Of a stretch of 64,000 bases of DNA, positions 50,303-57,843 are shown in pieces. Location: positions 558,001-622,000 of the forward strand of contig JAWKRW010000001.1 in NCBI GenBank assembly GCA_041389445.1. Reading direction: 5' to 3'. The notes under the pieces are model-generated. The model worked only from the letters and a program-made list of their open reading frames with translations, made no database searches and had not been told where the DNA came from. The first letter of the stretch is position 1; the number at the start of each line of letters is the position of its first letter. The translations under genes and the position numbers were made by a program. The DNA is from UBA4427 sp041389445. GTDB taxonomy: Bacteria > Myxococcota_A > UBA9160 > UBA4427.

Positions 50303-51109
50303 ATGCTTCATCCATTCTTCGACGTCGCCCATCCGATCGTGATCGGCCATCGCGGCGCGGCCGGCGACCATCCGGAGAACACCCTCCCCTCCTTCGAGGC
50401 CGCCCTGGCCGACGGCGCCGCCATCCTCGAGAGCGACGTCCACGTCACGGCCGACGGCGTCCCGATCCTGCTCCACGATCCGACGCTCGAACGCGTCTGC
50501 GGCGTGCCCGAAGCCGCGCACGAAATCGCCTTCCCGGCGCTCCGACGCCACGACGCCGGCGCCGGCTTCCGCACGGCCGACGGCGCTCGTCCGTTTCTCG
50601 GTCGCCGAATCCGCGTGCCGAGCCTCGAAGAGGCCTTCGAGGCCTTTCCCGAAGCGCGCTTCAACCTCGAGATCAAATGCCCGGGCGACGCCGTGCTGCG
50701 CGAGACGCTGCGGCTGATCGAACGGTTCGAGCGCGCGGATCGGACCCTGCTCACCGCGGGCGAGGACGCGATCATGCGCGACCTGCGCCCGGCGGTCGCC
50801 GCGTCGGGCCTGCGCCCGGCGCTCGGTGCGAGTCCGGGCGAGGTCCTCGCGGTGATCGCGAACGCCCAGGGCCAGGGGCCGATGCCGGCGGACGTCATGG
50901 CGCTCCAGATCCCCGCCACGTTCGGCGGCCAGCCCCTCGTGACGCCGCGCCTCGTCGAACACGCCCATGCCCACGACATCGAGATCCACGTCTGGACCGT
51001 CAACGCGCTCGAGGAGATCGAGCGGCTGCTCGCCCTCGGCGTCGACGGCATCGTCACCGACCACCCCGGGCGGATGGCCCGCTGGCTGCGCGATGGCCGA
51101 CGACGCTAG
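50303..51109 (+). CDS. Glycerophosphodiester phosphodiesterase
   Basis: A 268-residue TIM-barrel enzyme that cleaves glycerophosphodiesters to glycerol-3-phosphate and an alcohol. The active-site HRGAAGDHPENTLPSFEAAL, ESDVHVTADGVPILLHD (Glu/Asp metal ligands and second His) and FNLEIKCPG are all present, as is IHVWTVNALEEIERLLALGV. No signal peptide, so it is cytoplasmic. It overlaps the next gene by 17 nt. Confidence 0.93.
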   Translation: MLHPFFDVAHPIVIGHRGAAGDHPENTLPSFEAALADGAAILESDVHVTADGVPILLHDPTLERVCGVPEAAHEIAFPALRRHDAGAGFRTADGARPFLGRRIRVPSLEEAFEAFPEARFNLEIKCPGDAVLRETLRLIERFERADRTLLTAGEDAIMRDLRPAVAASGLRPALGASPGEVLAVIANAQGQGPMPADVMALQIPATFGGQPLVTPRLVEHAHAHDIEIHVWTVNALEEIERLLALGVDGIVTDHPGRMARWLRDGRRR

Positions 51110-51653
51110 GCCCGGGCTCGACCCCGTCTCACGCTTCTTCGAAGAGGAGCGACCCGCCCTCTGCGAGGCCGCCGCGAACGGTCTCGTGCTGGACCTCGCC
51201 TGCGGTCGCGGGCGCCACAGCCTCGCCGCCGCGGCCCTCGGCCTCGACGTCGTCGCGGTCGACCGCCGCGCCGAGCCGCTCGCCGAGCTGACCGGGCGCG
51301 CCCGAGACCTGCCGGGCCGCGTCGAGACGTTCGCCGTCGACCTCGAGACCGAGACGCCGCCGACGCTCCCGCGCGGGCCCTTCGCGGCCATCCTGGTCTT
51401 CCGCTACCTCCATCGCCCGCTCGCGCCGAGCCTCGAACGCTGGCTCGCGCCGAACGGCGTGCTCCTCTACGAGACCTTCACGACCGGGCAGCGCGCGCTC
51501 GGCTGGGGCCCGACCCGCGACGCCTTCCTGCTCGCGCCCGGCGAGCTGCCGACGCTCTTCCCCGGGCTCGTCGTCGAGCGCTTCGACGAGGGCCCCACCG
51601 ACGAGCCGGCGCCCGCCTGCACCGCCCGGCTGCGCGCGCGCAAGTCGCGCTAG
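51093..51653 (+). CDS. SAM-dependent methyltransferase, TehB-like
   Basis: A 186-residue class I methyltransferase. Motif I is VLDLACGRGRHSLAAAALGL, then the acidic end of strand 2 (VVAVDRR), and motif IV-like AAILVFRYLHRPL. It resembles the small TehB/tellurite-resistance-type methyltransferases; the substrate is unknown. The ATG lies inside the GDPD gene end. Its TAG shares the palindrome CTAG with the stop of convergent queG. Confidence 0.82.
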   Translation: MADDARPGLDPVSRFFEEERPALCEAAANGLVLDLACGRGRHSLAAAALGLDVVAVDRRAEPLAELTGRARDLPGRVETFAVDLETETPPTLPRGPFAAILVFRYLHRPLAPSLERWLAPNGVLLYETFTTGQRALGWGPTRDAFLLAPGELPTLFPGLVVERFDEGPTDEPAPACTARLRARKSR

Positions 51654-52819
51654 TCGCGGCCACGGCCCTCGCGCGCCTCGGCCGGCGCCCCCGCATCGAT
51701 CCGGTCGAGCGCCCAGCGCGCATGCGCCCGCAGCATCGGATCCTCGGCCTCGAGCTGGCGCGCGACCGCGGCGCGGAGCGCGGGATCGCGCGCGTTGCCG
51801 GCGGCGACGAGCGCGTTGCGGACGAGTCCCCGGTAGCGGGCGCGACGCAGGGCCGTGCCCCGCGTCGCCTCGGCGAATCCCGCCTCGTCGAGCGAGAGCA
51901 GCCAGGCGAGGCTCGGTGAGCGCCAAGCCGGAGGCTGCGCCAGCCGGGCACGCAGGCCGAGCGGATCTGGGAGCGGCGCGCGGGGCCGGCTGCGGTTCCA
52001 GGGACAGACGTCCTGACAGACGTCGCAGCCGAAGACGCGATCCGCCTGGCCGGGCCTCAGCGCCTCGGGGATGGCGTCCCGCAGCTCGATCGTCGTGTAC
52101 GCCAGGCAGCGGCGGGCATCGAGCACGTAGGGCGACGGGAAGGCATCCGTCGGACACGCGTCGAGGCAGGCGCGGCAGCTGCCGCAGCGATCGGAGACGG
52201 AGGCATCCGCCTCGAGCGCGAGATCGCAGAGGATCACGCCGAGCATCAGATGGGAGCCGAGCTCGGGATGGATCAGGCAGGTGTTCTTCGCGATCCAGCC
52301 GAGTCCGGCCGCTTCGGCGGCCGCCTTCTCCGCGACCGGCCCCGTGTCCACGTAGCTCCGACTCGCGACCGCGCGGCCCGCGAGCAGCGGCAGCGCCGCC
52401 TCGAGCGCGCGGAGTCGATCGAGCAGCACCTCGTGGTAGTCGTCGCCGCCCGCATAGCGGGCGATGCGACCGACGGACGTCGACCGCGCGGGCGCCGACG
52501 GAGCCGATCCGACCCCGGGCGCCGAGTCCGTGGGGCTCGGCAGGGCCAGCGCGCCGACGACGATCGAGCGGGCATCGGGCAGGACCCGTCGCGGATCGAT
52601 CCGCTCCTCCGCGCGACGCGCCAGGTAGGTCATCTCGCCCGCATGACCGCGATCGAGCCAGGCGCGCAGGAAGCGGGTGCGCTCGGTCGGCTCGGCTCGG
52701 GCGAACCCGACCGCGTCGAGTCCGAGGGCCCGTCCGAGGGCCCGGATGCGGTCTTCGAGACGCCCGTCCGGCGCCGGGCCGGCCGCGCGCTCCCCGTCCG
52801 TCGGGCGCGCGTCCGTCAC
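51650..52819 (-). CDS. queG: Epoxyqueuosine reductase
   Basis: A 389-residue cobalamin and 4Fe-4S enzyme for the last step of queuosine tRNA modification. The two ferredoxin-like clusters are CGSCRACLDACPTDAFP and CDVCQDVCPWNRS. VGFARAEP, RRVLPDARSIVVGALAL, GRIARYAGGDDYHEVL and AGLGWIAKNTCLIHPELGS are typical. A C-terminal HEAT-like helical region (about 320-389) is present. The GTG start overlaps the exosortase-family stop by 4 nt. No other que genes are in the window. Confidence 0.94.
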   Translation of the reverse strand: MTDARPTDGERAAGPAPDGRLEDRIRALGRALGLDAVGFARAEPTERTRFLRAWLDRGHAGEMTYLARRAEERIDPRRVLPDARSIVVGALALPSPTDSAPGVGSAPSAPARSTSVGRIARYAGGDDYHEVLLDRLRALEAALPLLAGRAVASRSYVDTGPVAEKAAAEAAGLGWIAKNTCLIHPELGSHLMLGVILCDLALEADASVSDRCGSCRACLDACPTDAFPSPYVLDARRCLAYTTIELRDAIPEALRPGQADRVFGCDVCQDVCPWNRSRPRAPLPDPLGLRARLAQPPAWRSPSLAWLLSLDEAGFAEATRGTALRRARYRGLVRNALVAAGNARDPALRAAVARQLEAEDPMLRAHARWALDRIDAGAPAEAREGRGRD

Positions 52820-53667
52820 GACGGCGAGGCAGCCGCGGGCTCGCGCCCGAAGCGACGCATCAACGCCCCGAGCCCGAGCAGGCAGAGACAACCGACGACG
52901 TAGGTCGAGACGCCCGCCCACTCGTGCAGCGGTCCCCTCGTCGCGTACTCGACGTCGACGCGCTGCGCGAGCAGGACCGTGACGATGACCCGGACGAGGT
53001 TGCCCACGAGCGCGATGGGCACGACCGCCGCGACGAGCACGCTGCGCCGCGACCAGGTCGCTTCGGTCAGGTAGGCGATGACGACCCCGATCGGAATCAG
53101 CGTGACCAGGGAGGTGATCCCGCTGCAGGCCTCGGCGACGAAGAGCGAGACGTCGCCCGGCAGCATGAGGACGTTGCCCTCGCGGTGGATCGCCACGCCG
53201 AAGGCCTGCAGCAGCCGCACCGCGAGCGTGCTGACCCAGAGCTGGAGCGACACGATCACCGGCGTCACCCACGCGATCGGCAGCGGAATCATGAACGCGA
53301 GATAGGCGAGCGGGAAGCGCAGCCACGAGACCCAGATCGGCCCGCGCAGCGCGAGCACCAGCACGACGACCGTCGCCACGAAGACGATTCCCAGCAGCGT
53401 CGGCTGTTCGAGCAGCAGCGCGGCCAGATAGGCCAGGACACAGAGCCCGAGCAGCCCGCGCGCGAGGGGCATCGGGCGGGCCGGCAGGGTCGCGAGGACG
53501 TCGCGATGGGCCGTCGCGGCCCAGAGGGCGACGAAGGGGACGAGATAGCCGTGGGTCGAGAAATCGTTGGCGCCCCAGGCCTCCGCCAGCACCCGCAGGC
53601 CGGGCAGCCAGGCGAGCCCGACCAACGCGACGACGACGATCTCGAATCGACTCACCCGCTCCTCCAT
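52816..53667 (-). CDS. Exosortase/archaeosortase family transmembrane protease
   Basis: A 283-residue multi-pass protein with about eight membrane helices. The three catalytic residues of exosortases are present in order: Cys in VAEACSGITSLVTLIPIGVV, Arg in NLVRVIVTVLLAQRV, His in HEWAGVSTYVVG. The N-terminal FSTHGYLVPFVALW matches the family's Y-S-H-G-Y-L-V-P region. Exosortases cut PEP-CTERM-type tails and attach proteins to surface glycans. I find no PEP-CTERM protein and no EpsI domain here. It is coupled to queG by GTGA, probably by chance of operon packing. The ATG at 53667 follows GGAGG. Confidence 0.85.
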   Translation of the reverse strand: MEERVSRFEIVVVALVGLAWLPGLRVLAEAWGANDFSTHGYLVPFVALWAATAHRDVLATLPARPMPLARGLLGLCVLAYLAALLLEQPTLLGIVFVATVVVLVLALRGPIWVSWLRFPLAYLAFMIPLPIAWVTPVIVSLQLWVSTLAVRLLQAFGVAIHREGNVLMLPGDVSLFVAEACSGITSLVTLIPIGVVIAYLTEATWSRRSVLVAAVVPIALVGNLVRVIVTVLLAQRVDVEYATRGPLHEWAGVSTYVVGCLCLLGLGALMRRFGREPAAASPS

Positions 53668-53829
53668 CCGAATCCCGAGCCCCGCATCGAGCGAATCCCC
53701 CGGCAATATGCCCCGGGCCCGACACGACGCTCGATGCGCTGCGTCGGATCGGACGGCGTCGACCCGGAGCGGAGCGTTCAAGTCCCACTGGAACGCGACC
53801 GAAACGCCCCGCATCGAGGTCTTCAATCC

Positions 53830-54666
53830 ATGACGTCACCGGACCATCGCTTCTCCGACGACGCCGCCGGTCGTCCGGGCCCCGTCGACCCCCTCGAAAT
53901 CCGTTCGAACCCCCGCGTCGGCATCGACCTCCCGGTCGAGATCTACGCAGGCGATTTCGGCGGCGCGCTGCTCGGCCGCACGCGCGACCTCAGCATCGGC
54001 GGCGCCTGCATCGCGACGCCGTCGCCCTTCTCCTTCAAGTCCGTGCGACGCGTGGTCTTCCGCCTCCCGGACCGCATGCTGACCCTCGACGCCCTCGGCT
54101 GCTGGCAGCGCGACGAGCCGGTCGAGAAGCTCGTGCTGACCGGCGTCTCCTTCGATCGGCCCGCGGCCGACGACATCGAGGTCGTCTGGGATCTCGTCCT
54201 CGACGCGGGCAAGAGGCTCGCGCGTTTCCTCTACGAGCGCACGGCGCTGCGCGAGCTCGGCCTCGAAGAGGCGATGGGCCTCGCCCAGGTGACGCGGCTC
54301 CGATCGATGGAGCCCGGCGATACGATCTACCGCCAGGGCACCCGCCACGGCGAGAACGACTCGATCTTCCTGATCGCCGAGGGCAGCGTGACGCTGCAGA
54401 TCCGGATCCGCGACGCGATCGAGCAGACGCTCTGCCAGCTCGGACCCGGCGACCTCTTCGGCGGGCTGCCCCTGCTGGCCGACCTGCCCCATGCCGAGTC
54501 CGCCGTCGCCAACACGTCCCTTCGCCTGCTCGAGGTCGATGCCGCCGCGTTCCGTCACCTGCGCTCGATGAAGCCCTGGCTCGGACACCGCCTCGGCGTC
54601 GCGCTCCTGCGCGTGCATGCCCAGCGCATGTCACAGGTCCTCGGCCTCGCCAGCCGCACGCTGTAG
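53830..54666 (+). CDS. PilZ and cyclic-nucleotide-binding domain protein
   Basis: A 278-residue cytoplasmic protein. The PilZ domain (about 15-120) has the full c-di-GMP signature: RSNPRVGIDLPVEI (R-x3-R) and TRDLSIGGACIATP (D-x-S-x-x-G). The C-terminal CRP-like beta-roll (about 150-260) has SMEPGDTIYRQGTRHGENDS, FLIAEGSVTLQIRI and LGPGDLFGGLPLLADLPHAE. The Arg that holds cAMP phosphate is replaced (P-H-A-E), so this fold may not bind cAMP. There is no DNA-binding domain. It may be a receptor that combines c-di-GMP with another input. GAGG precedes the ATG. Confidence 0.88.
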   Translation: MTSPDHRFSDDAAGRPGPVDPLEIRSNPRVGIDLPVEIYAGDFGGALLGRTRDLSIGGACIATPSPFSFKSVRRVVFRLPDRMLTLDALGCWQRDEPVEKLVLTGVSFDRPAADDIEVVWDLVLDAGKRLARFLYERTALRELGLEEAMGLAQVTRLRSMEPGDTIYRQGTRHGENDSIFLIAEGSVTLQIRIRDAIEQTLCQLGPGDLFGGLPLLADLPHAESAVANTSLRLLEVDAAAFRHLRSMKPWLGHRLGVALLRVHAQRMSQVLGLASRTL

Positions 54667-54678
54667 CCCCCGGACTGG

Positions 54679-54692
54679 TATGCTCGGGCGCC
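54679..54692 (+). promoter_or_regulatory. -10-like box upstream of the sulfotransferase gene
   Basis: TATGCT at 54679-54684, close to a consensus -10, ends 8 nt before an ATG at 54693. That ATG is out of frame with the sulfotransferase and opens a 47-codon ORF ending at 54836. The in-frame start I use is 54743, so the transcript would have a leader of about 50 nt. Confidence 0.4.
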
Positions 54693-54742
54693 ATGCCGTC
54701 GGGACTGGAGCCGACGAGCGAGGCCCGGAGCCCGACCGCGCG

Positions 54743-55834
54743 ATGTCGTCCCCGAGCGTTTCCCAGGCCGAGGCCGCCCCGTCGTCGACGGAGGGCGCCG
54801 CCGCGGCTGGCCTGGACCGCCAGCTCGTCTTCCTGATCGGTGCGCCGCGCTCGGGCTCGACGCTGCTCGCCCGCATGCTCGGCGCCCACTCGGCCGTCGT
54901 CGCGCCCGAAGAGCCCCACCTGATCACGCCGATCGCCCACCTCGGCTACTACGCGAGCGTCCAGTCGGCGCCCTACGATCCGGTGATCACGCGCCAGGCC
55001 GCCCGCGCGCTGGTCGCGAACCTGCCGGGCGGCGAGCGCGCCTACCTCGCGGCGCTGCGCGCCTACTGCGACGCGATCTACCGCGGCCTGCTGAGCGCGG
55101 GATCGGGAAGCCCACGTCTGCTGCTCGACAAGACGCCGGCCTACGCCCTCTCCCTCGACTTCCTCGCCCGGCTCTACCCGACGGCGCGCTACGTCGTCCT
55201 GACGCGCCATCCGCTCGCGGTCTGGTCGTCCTACGTCGATTCGTTCTTCGACGGCGACGACCGCGTCGCCCACGCCCACAATCCGCTGCTCGAGCGCTAC
55301 GTCCCCGCCATCGCGCGCTTCCTGCGCGCGGCGTCCGTCACGATCCATCACGTCGAATACGAGGCGCTCGTCCGGGATCCCGAGCGCCATGCCCGGGCGC
55401 TCGCCGCCTTCCTGGGCATCGACTTCGAGCCCGCGATGGTCGACTACGGCCACGATCCCGAGGCCCGGCGGAGCGCCGCGCGTGGACTCGGCGACCCCAT
55501 GACCGTCGCGCGCGAGACGCGGGCGACGACGCGCAGCGTCGCCAAGTGGGCGCACGCGGCGGCCGGCCGACCCGAACGGGTCGCGCTGTACCGCGAGATC
55601 GTGGCCCGGCTGCTCGACGTCGACCTCGAGGCCTGGGGCCATCCGCGCGCCGCGATCGAGGCCGAACTCGCCGCCATCGACCTCGGCGGCCGGCCCGCCC
55701 CGCGCCCGGCCCTGACCCGCTATACCCTCGAGCGCAAGATCCTGATCGCCCTGCGCCGTCACATCCGCCCGGACAACGGGCCGGGTCGATGGATCCGCCG
55801 GATCCGCGAGCTCTGCGACGTCCTGCTGCGCTGA
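54743..55834 (+). CDS. PAPS-dependent sulfotransferase family protein
   Basis: A 363-residue protein. The 5'-phosphosulfate loop is FLIGAPRSGSTLLARML and the 3'-phosphate motif is VVLTRHPLAVWSSYVDSFFD. LLLDKTPAYALSLDFLARLY and VEYEALVRDPERHARALAAF are typical of the Sulfotransfer family. The acceptor cannot be read from sequence; polysaccharide, lipid or peptide are all possible. There is no signal peptide, so it is cytoplasmic. The PqqA-like peptide gene starts 145 nt downstream in the same direction. Confidence 0.85.
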   Translation: MSSPSVSQAEAAPSSTEGAAAAGLDRQLVFLIGAPRSGSTLLARMLGAHSAVVAPEEPHLITPIAHLGYYASVQSAPYDPVITRQAARALVANLPGGERAYLAALRAYCDAIYRGLLSAGSGSPRLLLDKTPAYALSLDFLARLYPTARYVVLTRHPLAVWSSYVDSFFDGDDRVAHAHNPLLERYVPAIARFLRAASVTIHHVEYEALVRDPERHARALAAFLGIDFEPAMVDYGHDPEARRSAARGLGDPMTVARETRATTRSVAKWAHAAAGRPERVALYREIVARLLDVDLEAWGHPRAAIEAELAAIDLGGRPAPRPALTRYTLERKILIALRRHIRPDNGPGRWIRRIRELCDVLLR

Positions 55835-55978
55835 CCGGGCCCCTCGCCCGGGGCCGCCCCCCGACGCGACCCGGCTGCCGCTTCGCTGCGGGCGGGTCGC
55901 GGAGCTCGAGCCCGGATCGGGCGGCGGGATGCGGCGGGTCCTCCAGCCCGTGCGCGAACCGGCCGATTGCTGCTATCC

Positions 55979-56149
55979 ATGAGCGCCATGGAAAGACACA
56001 TCACGCACGCGGCGACCTCCTTCAACGACTCGAACCGAATCGCCCGGGAAGAGGCGACCGGATTCGAGCGACCGTCCGCACTCGAGATCTCCCTGTGCTG
56101 CGAGATCTCGGCCTACGCGCCGGACGGGGACGATCGCCCGCTCTTCTAG
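55979..56149 (+). CDS. PqqA-like RiPP precursor peptide with an N-terminal extension
   Basis: A 56-residue peptide from ATG 55979, or 53 residues from ATG 55988, which lies 8 nt after a TATCCA box. The C-terminal part, FERPSALEISLCCEISAYAP, matches the PQQ precursor PqqA: P32, then E36-I37, then E42-I43 and Y46, giving P-x3-E-I-x4-E-[IV]-x2-Y. That equals the spacing in Methylorubrum PqqA. E42-x3-Y46 corresponds to the Glu and Tyr whose side chains PqqE crosslinks. About 28 residues of polar leader (ITHAATSFNDSNRIAREEAT) and the tail PDGDDRPLF are extra; normal PqqA is 23-31 residues. No pqqB-F gene lies in the window. It could be PqqA of a dispersed pathway or the precursor of a related crosslinked RiPP. 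Confidence 0.7.
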   Translation: MSAMERHITHAATSFNDSNRIAREEATGFERPSALEISLCCEISAYAPDGDDRPLF

Positions 56150-56184
56150 CCTCCAGTCGATCGATCGACCGGAGCGAACGACGC

Positions 56185-56210
56185 GCCCGAAGCGAGTGCT
56201 TTGGGCTTTT
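56185..56210 (+). terminator. Intrinsic terminator of the PqqA-like gene
   Basis: GCCCGAAGC (56185-56193) pairs with GCTTTGGGC (56198-56206) through eight Watson-Crick pairs and one G-T pair around a GAGT loop, followed directly by TTTT. It lies 36 nt after the stop codon and is the most canonical terminator in the window. A 14-bp palindrome (GTCGATCGATCGAC, 56156-56169) lies just upstream. Confidence 0.75.
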
Positions 56211-56273
56211 CGTGTTGGCCCCGTCGGATGCAGGCCCGACGCATCGACCGGCCGCGGACGATCCGATCCCGAC

Positions 56274-57230
56274 TCAGCGCGAGGAGACGCGATCGACGAG
56301 CTTCCGGATTTCCGGATGCGCGATCAGGGCCATCATGTCTCCGGCTTCGACGAGGGCGACGATCTCGGGATCGCGGGCCAGCGCGTTGAGCTCGGGATCA
56401 TGCTGGAGGCGGTGGACCTTGGGCGCGACCTCGGCGAGCACCGCAGAGAGCGCGCCCCGGAACGCATCGCGATCCGCCCCGGCCACGGGCTCGACCAGGC
56501 CGAGGGCCACGAAGCGCTCGCGCATCGCCGCATCGTCGACGATCGATCGGATCGAAGCGCGATTCATCGCATAGTCGACCGAGCCGTTCGTGATCAGGGT
56601 CCAGAGAAGCCGATCCTCGAAGAGCTGTGTGAGCCGCGGATCCTCGAGCAGCGCCTGCGCGCTCGCGAGGGTCTCGCCGGGACGGGCCGTGATGCGCGCG
56701 GCCATCTGACCTGCCGGCCCGGCCTCCGCCAGGGCCGTCGAGACGACGGACTCGACGAGCTCGCCGCTGGCCGCGACGCCCGTCGAGGCCGTCGTGTCCG
56801 GGACGGCTTCGAGCCCCTCGACCACGCCGAGGTCGCGGGCCGCATCGAGCCAGCTCGTCAGCAGGGCGAGCAGGACCACCACGAGCCCGCCCCGCACCAG
56901 ACCGACGAGGCCCCCGATCCCCCGATCGACGGGCCCACGCCCGTCGTCCTCGACGCGGTGCGCGTCCCAGGCGATCGCCAGGTCTCCGAGCGCGCCCATC
57001 ACGAGCCAGGCGACCGCGAATCCGAGCGTCCCGGCGACGGCCGGTGCGACCAGCGCGGGGAGGACCAGGGATTCGGCGACCGCCCCGGAGAGGTGGCTCG
57101 CCGCCCAGATCGCGCCGGCATAGCCCGCGACCAGGGACGCCAGCCCGACCAGGCTCACGACGGCGCCGCGCCAGGCTCCGAGCCCGAGCATCAAGAGGAG
57201 GATCAGGGCGAAGATCAGATCGAGCGCCAT
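56274..57230 (-). CDS. cvpA: CvpA family inner-membrane protein
   Basis: A 318-residue protein with four N-terminal membrane helices (LIFALILLLMLGLGAWRGAV, then LVGLASLVAGYAGAIWA, VAGTLGFAVAWLVMGALG and GLVRGGLVVVLLALLTSWL). The opening D-x-I-F-x-x-I-L-L-x-x-x-x-x-W-R-G pattern is the CvpA signature. The C-terminal half (about 140-318) is soluble, helical and longer than in E. coli CvpA. The protein supports envelope integrity and colicin V production in enterics; the mechanism is unknown. Confidence 0.82.
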   Translation of the reverse strand: MALDLIFALILLLMLGLGAWRGAVVSLVGLASLVAGYAGAIWAASHLSGAVAESLVLPALVAPAVAGTLGFAVAWLVMGALGDLAIAWDAHRVEDDGRGPVDRGIGGLVGLVRGGLVVVLLALLTSWLDAARDLGVVEGLEAVPDTTASTGVAASGELVESVVSTALAEAGPAGQMAARITARPGETLASAQALLEDPRLTQLFEDRLLWTLITNGSVDYAMNRASIRSIVDDAAMRERFVALGLVEPVAGADRDAFRGALSAVLAEVAPKVHRLQHDPELNALARDPEIVALVEAGDMMALIAHPEIRKLVDRVSSR

Positions 57231-57264
57231 GGCCCGTCATCGTCGGGCCACGTCGCCGACTGAA

Positions 57265-57843
57265 TCATCCGCGCCCCTGCCGCAGCAGCGCATCGAGCGC
57301 GAAGACGTGGGGGTCGTCGGCGCCCATCCGCCGCAGCGAGGCGGCCAGCTCGAAGACGTACTCGGCGTTCGCGCCGCTCGGACCGCGGGCCACCGCGATC
57401 TGCGCGGCGATCGCCTCGAGCGGCGCGGGCCCCAGGTAGTGCGGATTGTCGGGACCGGCCACGTAGACGAGGCCCCCCACCGTCTGCTCGCCCCGCTCCT
57501 CCTCGCCGTCCGGGGCGAGACCGATCTCGATCTCGAGTCGCGCATAGCCCCCGCGCTCGCGGTGGTCGAGCGCCCGCAGCACGTCCGGGGCCCGCTCGGC
57601 ACCGACGCGATAGGCGGTGCCCCAGCAGCGACGGTCGATCGGACCCGGCTCGGAGTCGCTCTCCGCGACGAGCGTCGCGACCCGGCCGGGCCGCTCGGGC
57701 AGACCGCGATGGTCCATCGATCCCTGCCAGAAGCGGCGGACGTGTCCGCGGATCCAGGCACGGCACGCGCGGTCGTGGACGAAGGCGGGACGCCAGACGA
57801 GCGAGCCGTAGCCGAAGATCCAGAGCGGCTCGCCGCGGCTCAT
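57265..57843 (-). CDS. ChaC-like gamma-glutamylcyclotransferase
   Basis: A 192-residue cytoplasmic enzyme of the glutathione-specific type. WIFGYGSLVWRP is the substrate loop, the catalytic Glu is in LDHRERGGYAR, and GLVYVAGPDNPHYLGPAPLE is typical of ChaC. It releases 5-oxoproline and Cys-Gly from glutathione. Its ATG overlaps the greB-like stop by 4 nt. Confidence 0.9.
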   Translation of the reverse strand: MSRGEPLWIFGYGSLVWRPAFVHDRACRAWIRGHVRRFWQGSMDHRGLPERPGRVATLVAESDSEPGPIDRRCWGTAYRVGAERAPDVLRALDHRERGGYARLEIEIGLAPDGEEERGEQTVGGLVYVAGPDNPHYLGPAPLEAIAAQIAVARGPSGANAEYVFELAASLRRMGADDPHVFALDALLRQGRG

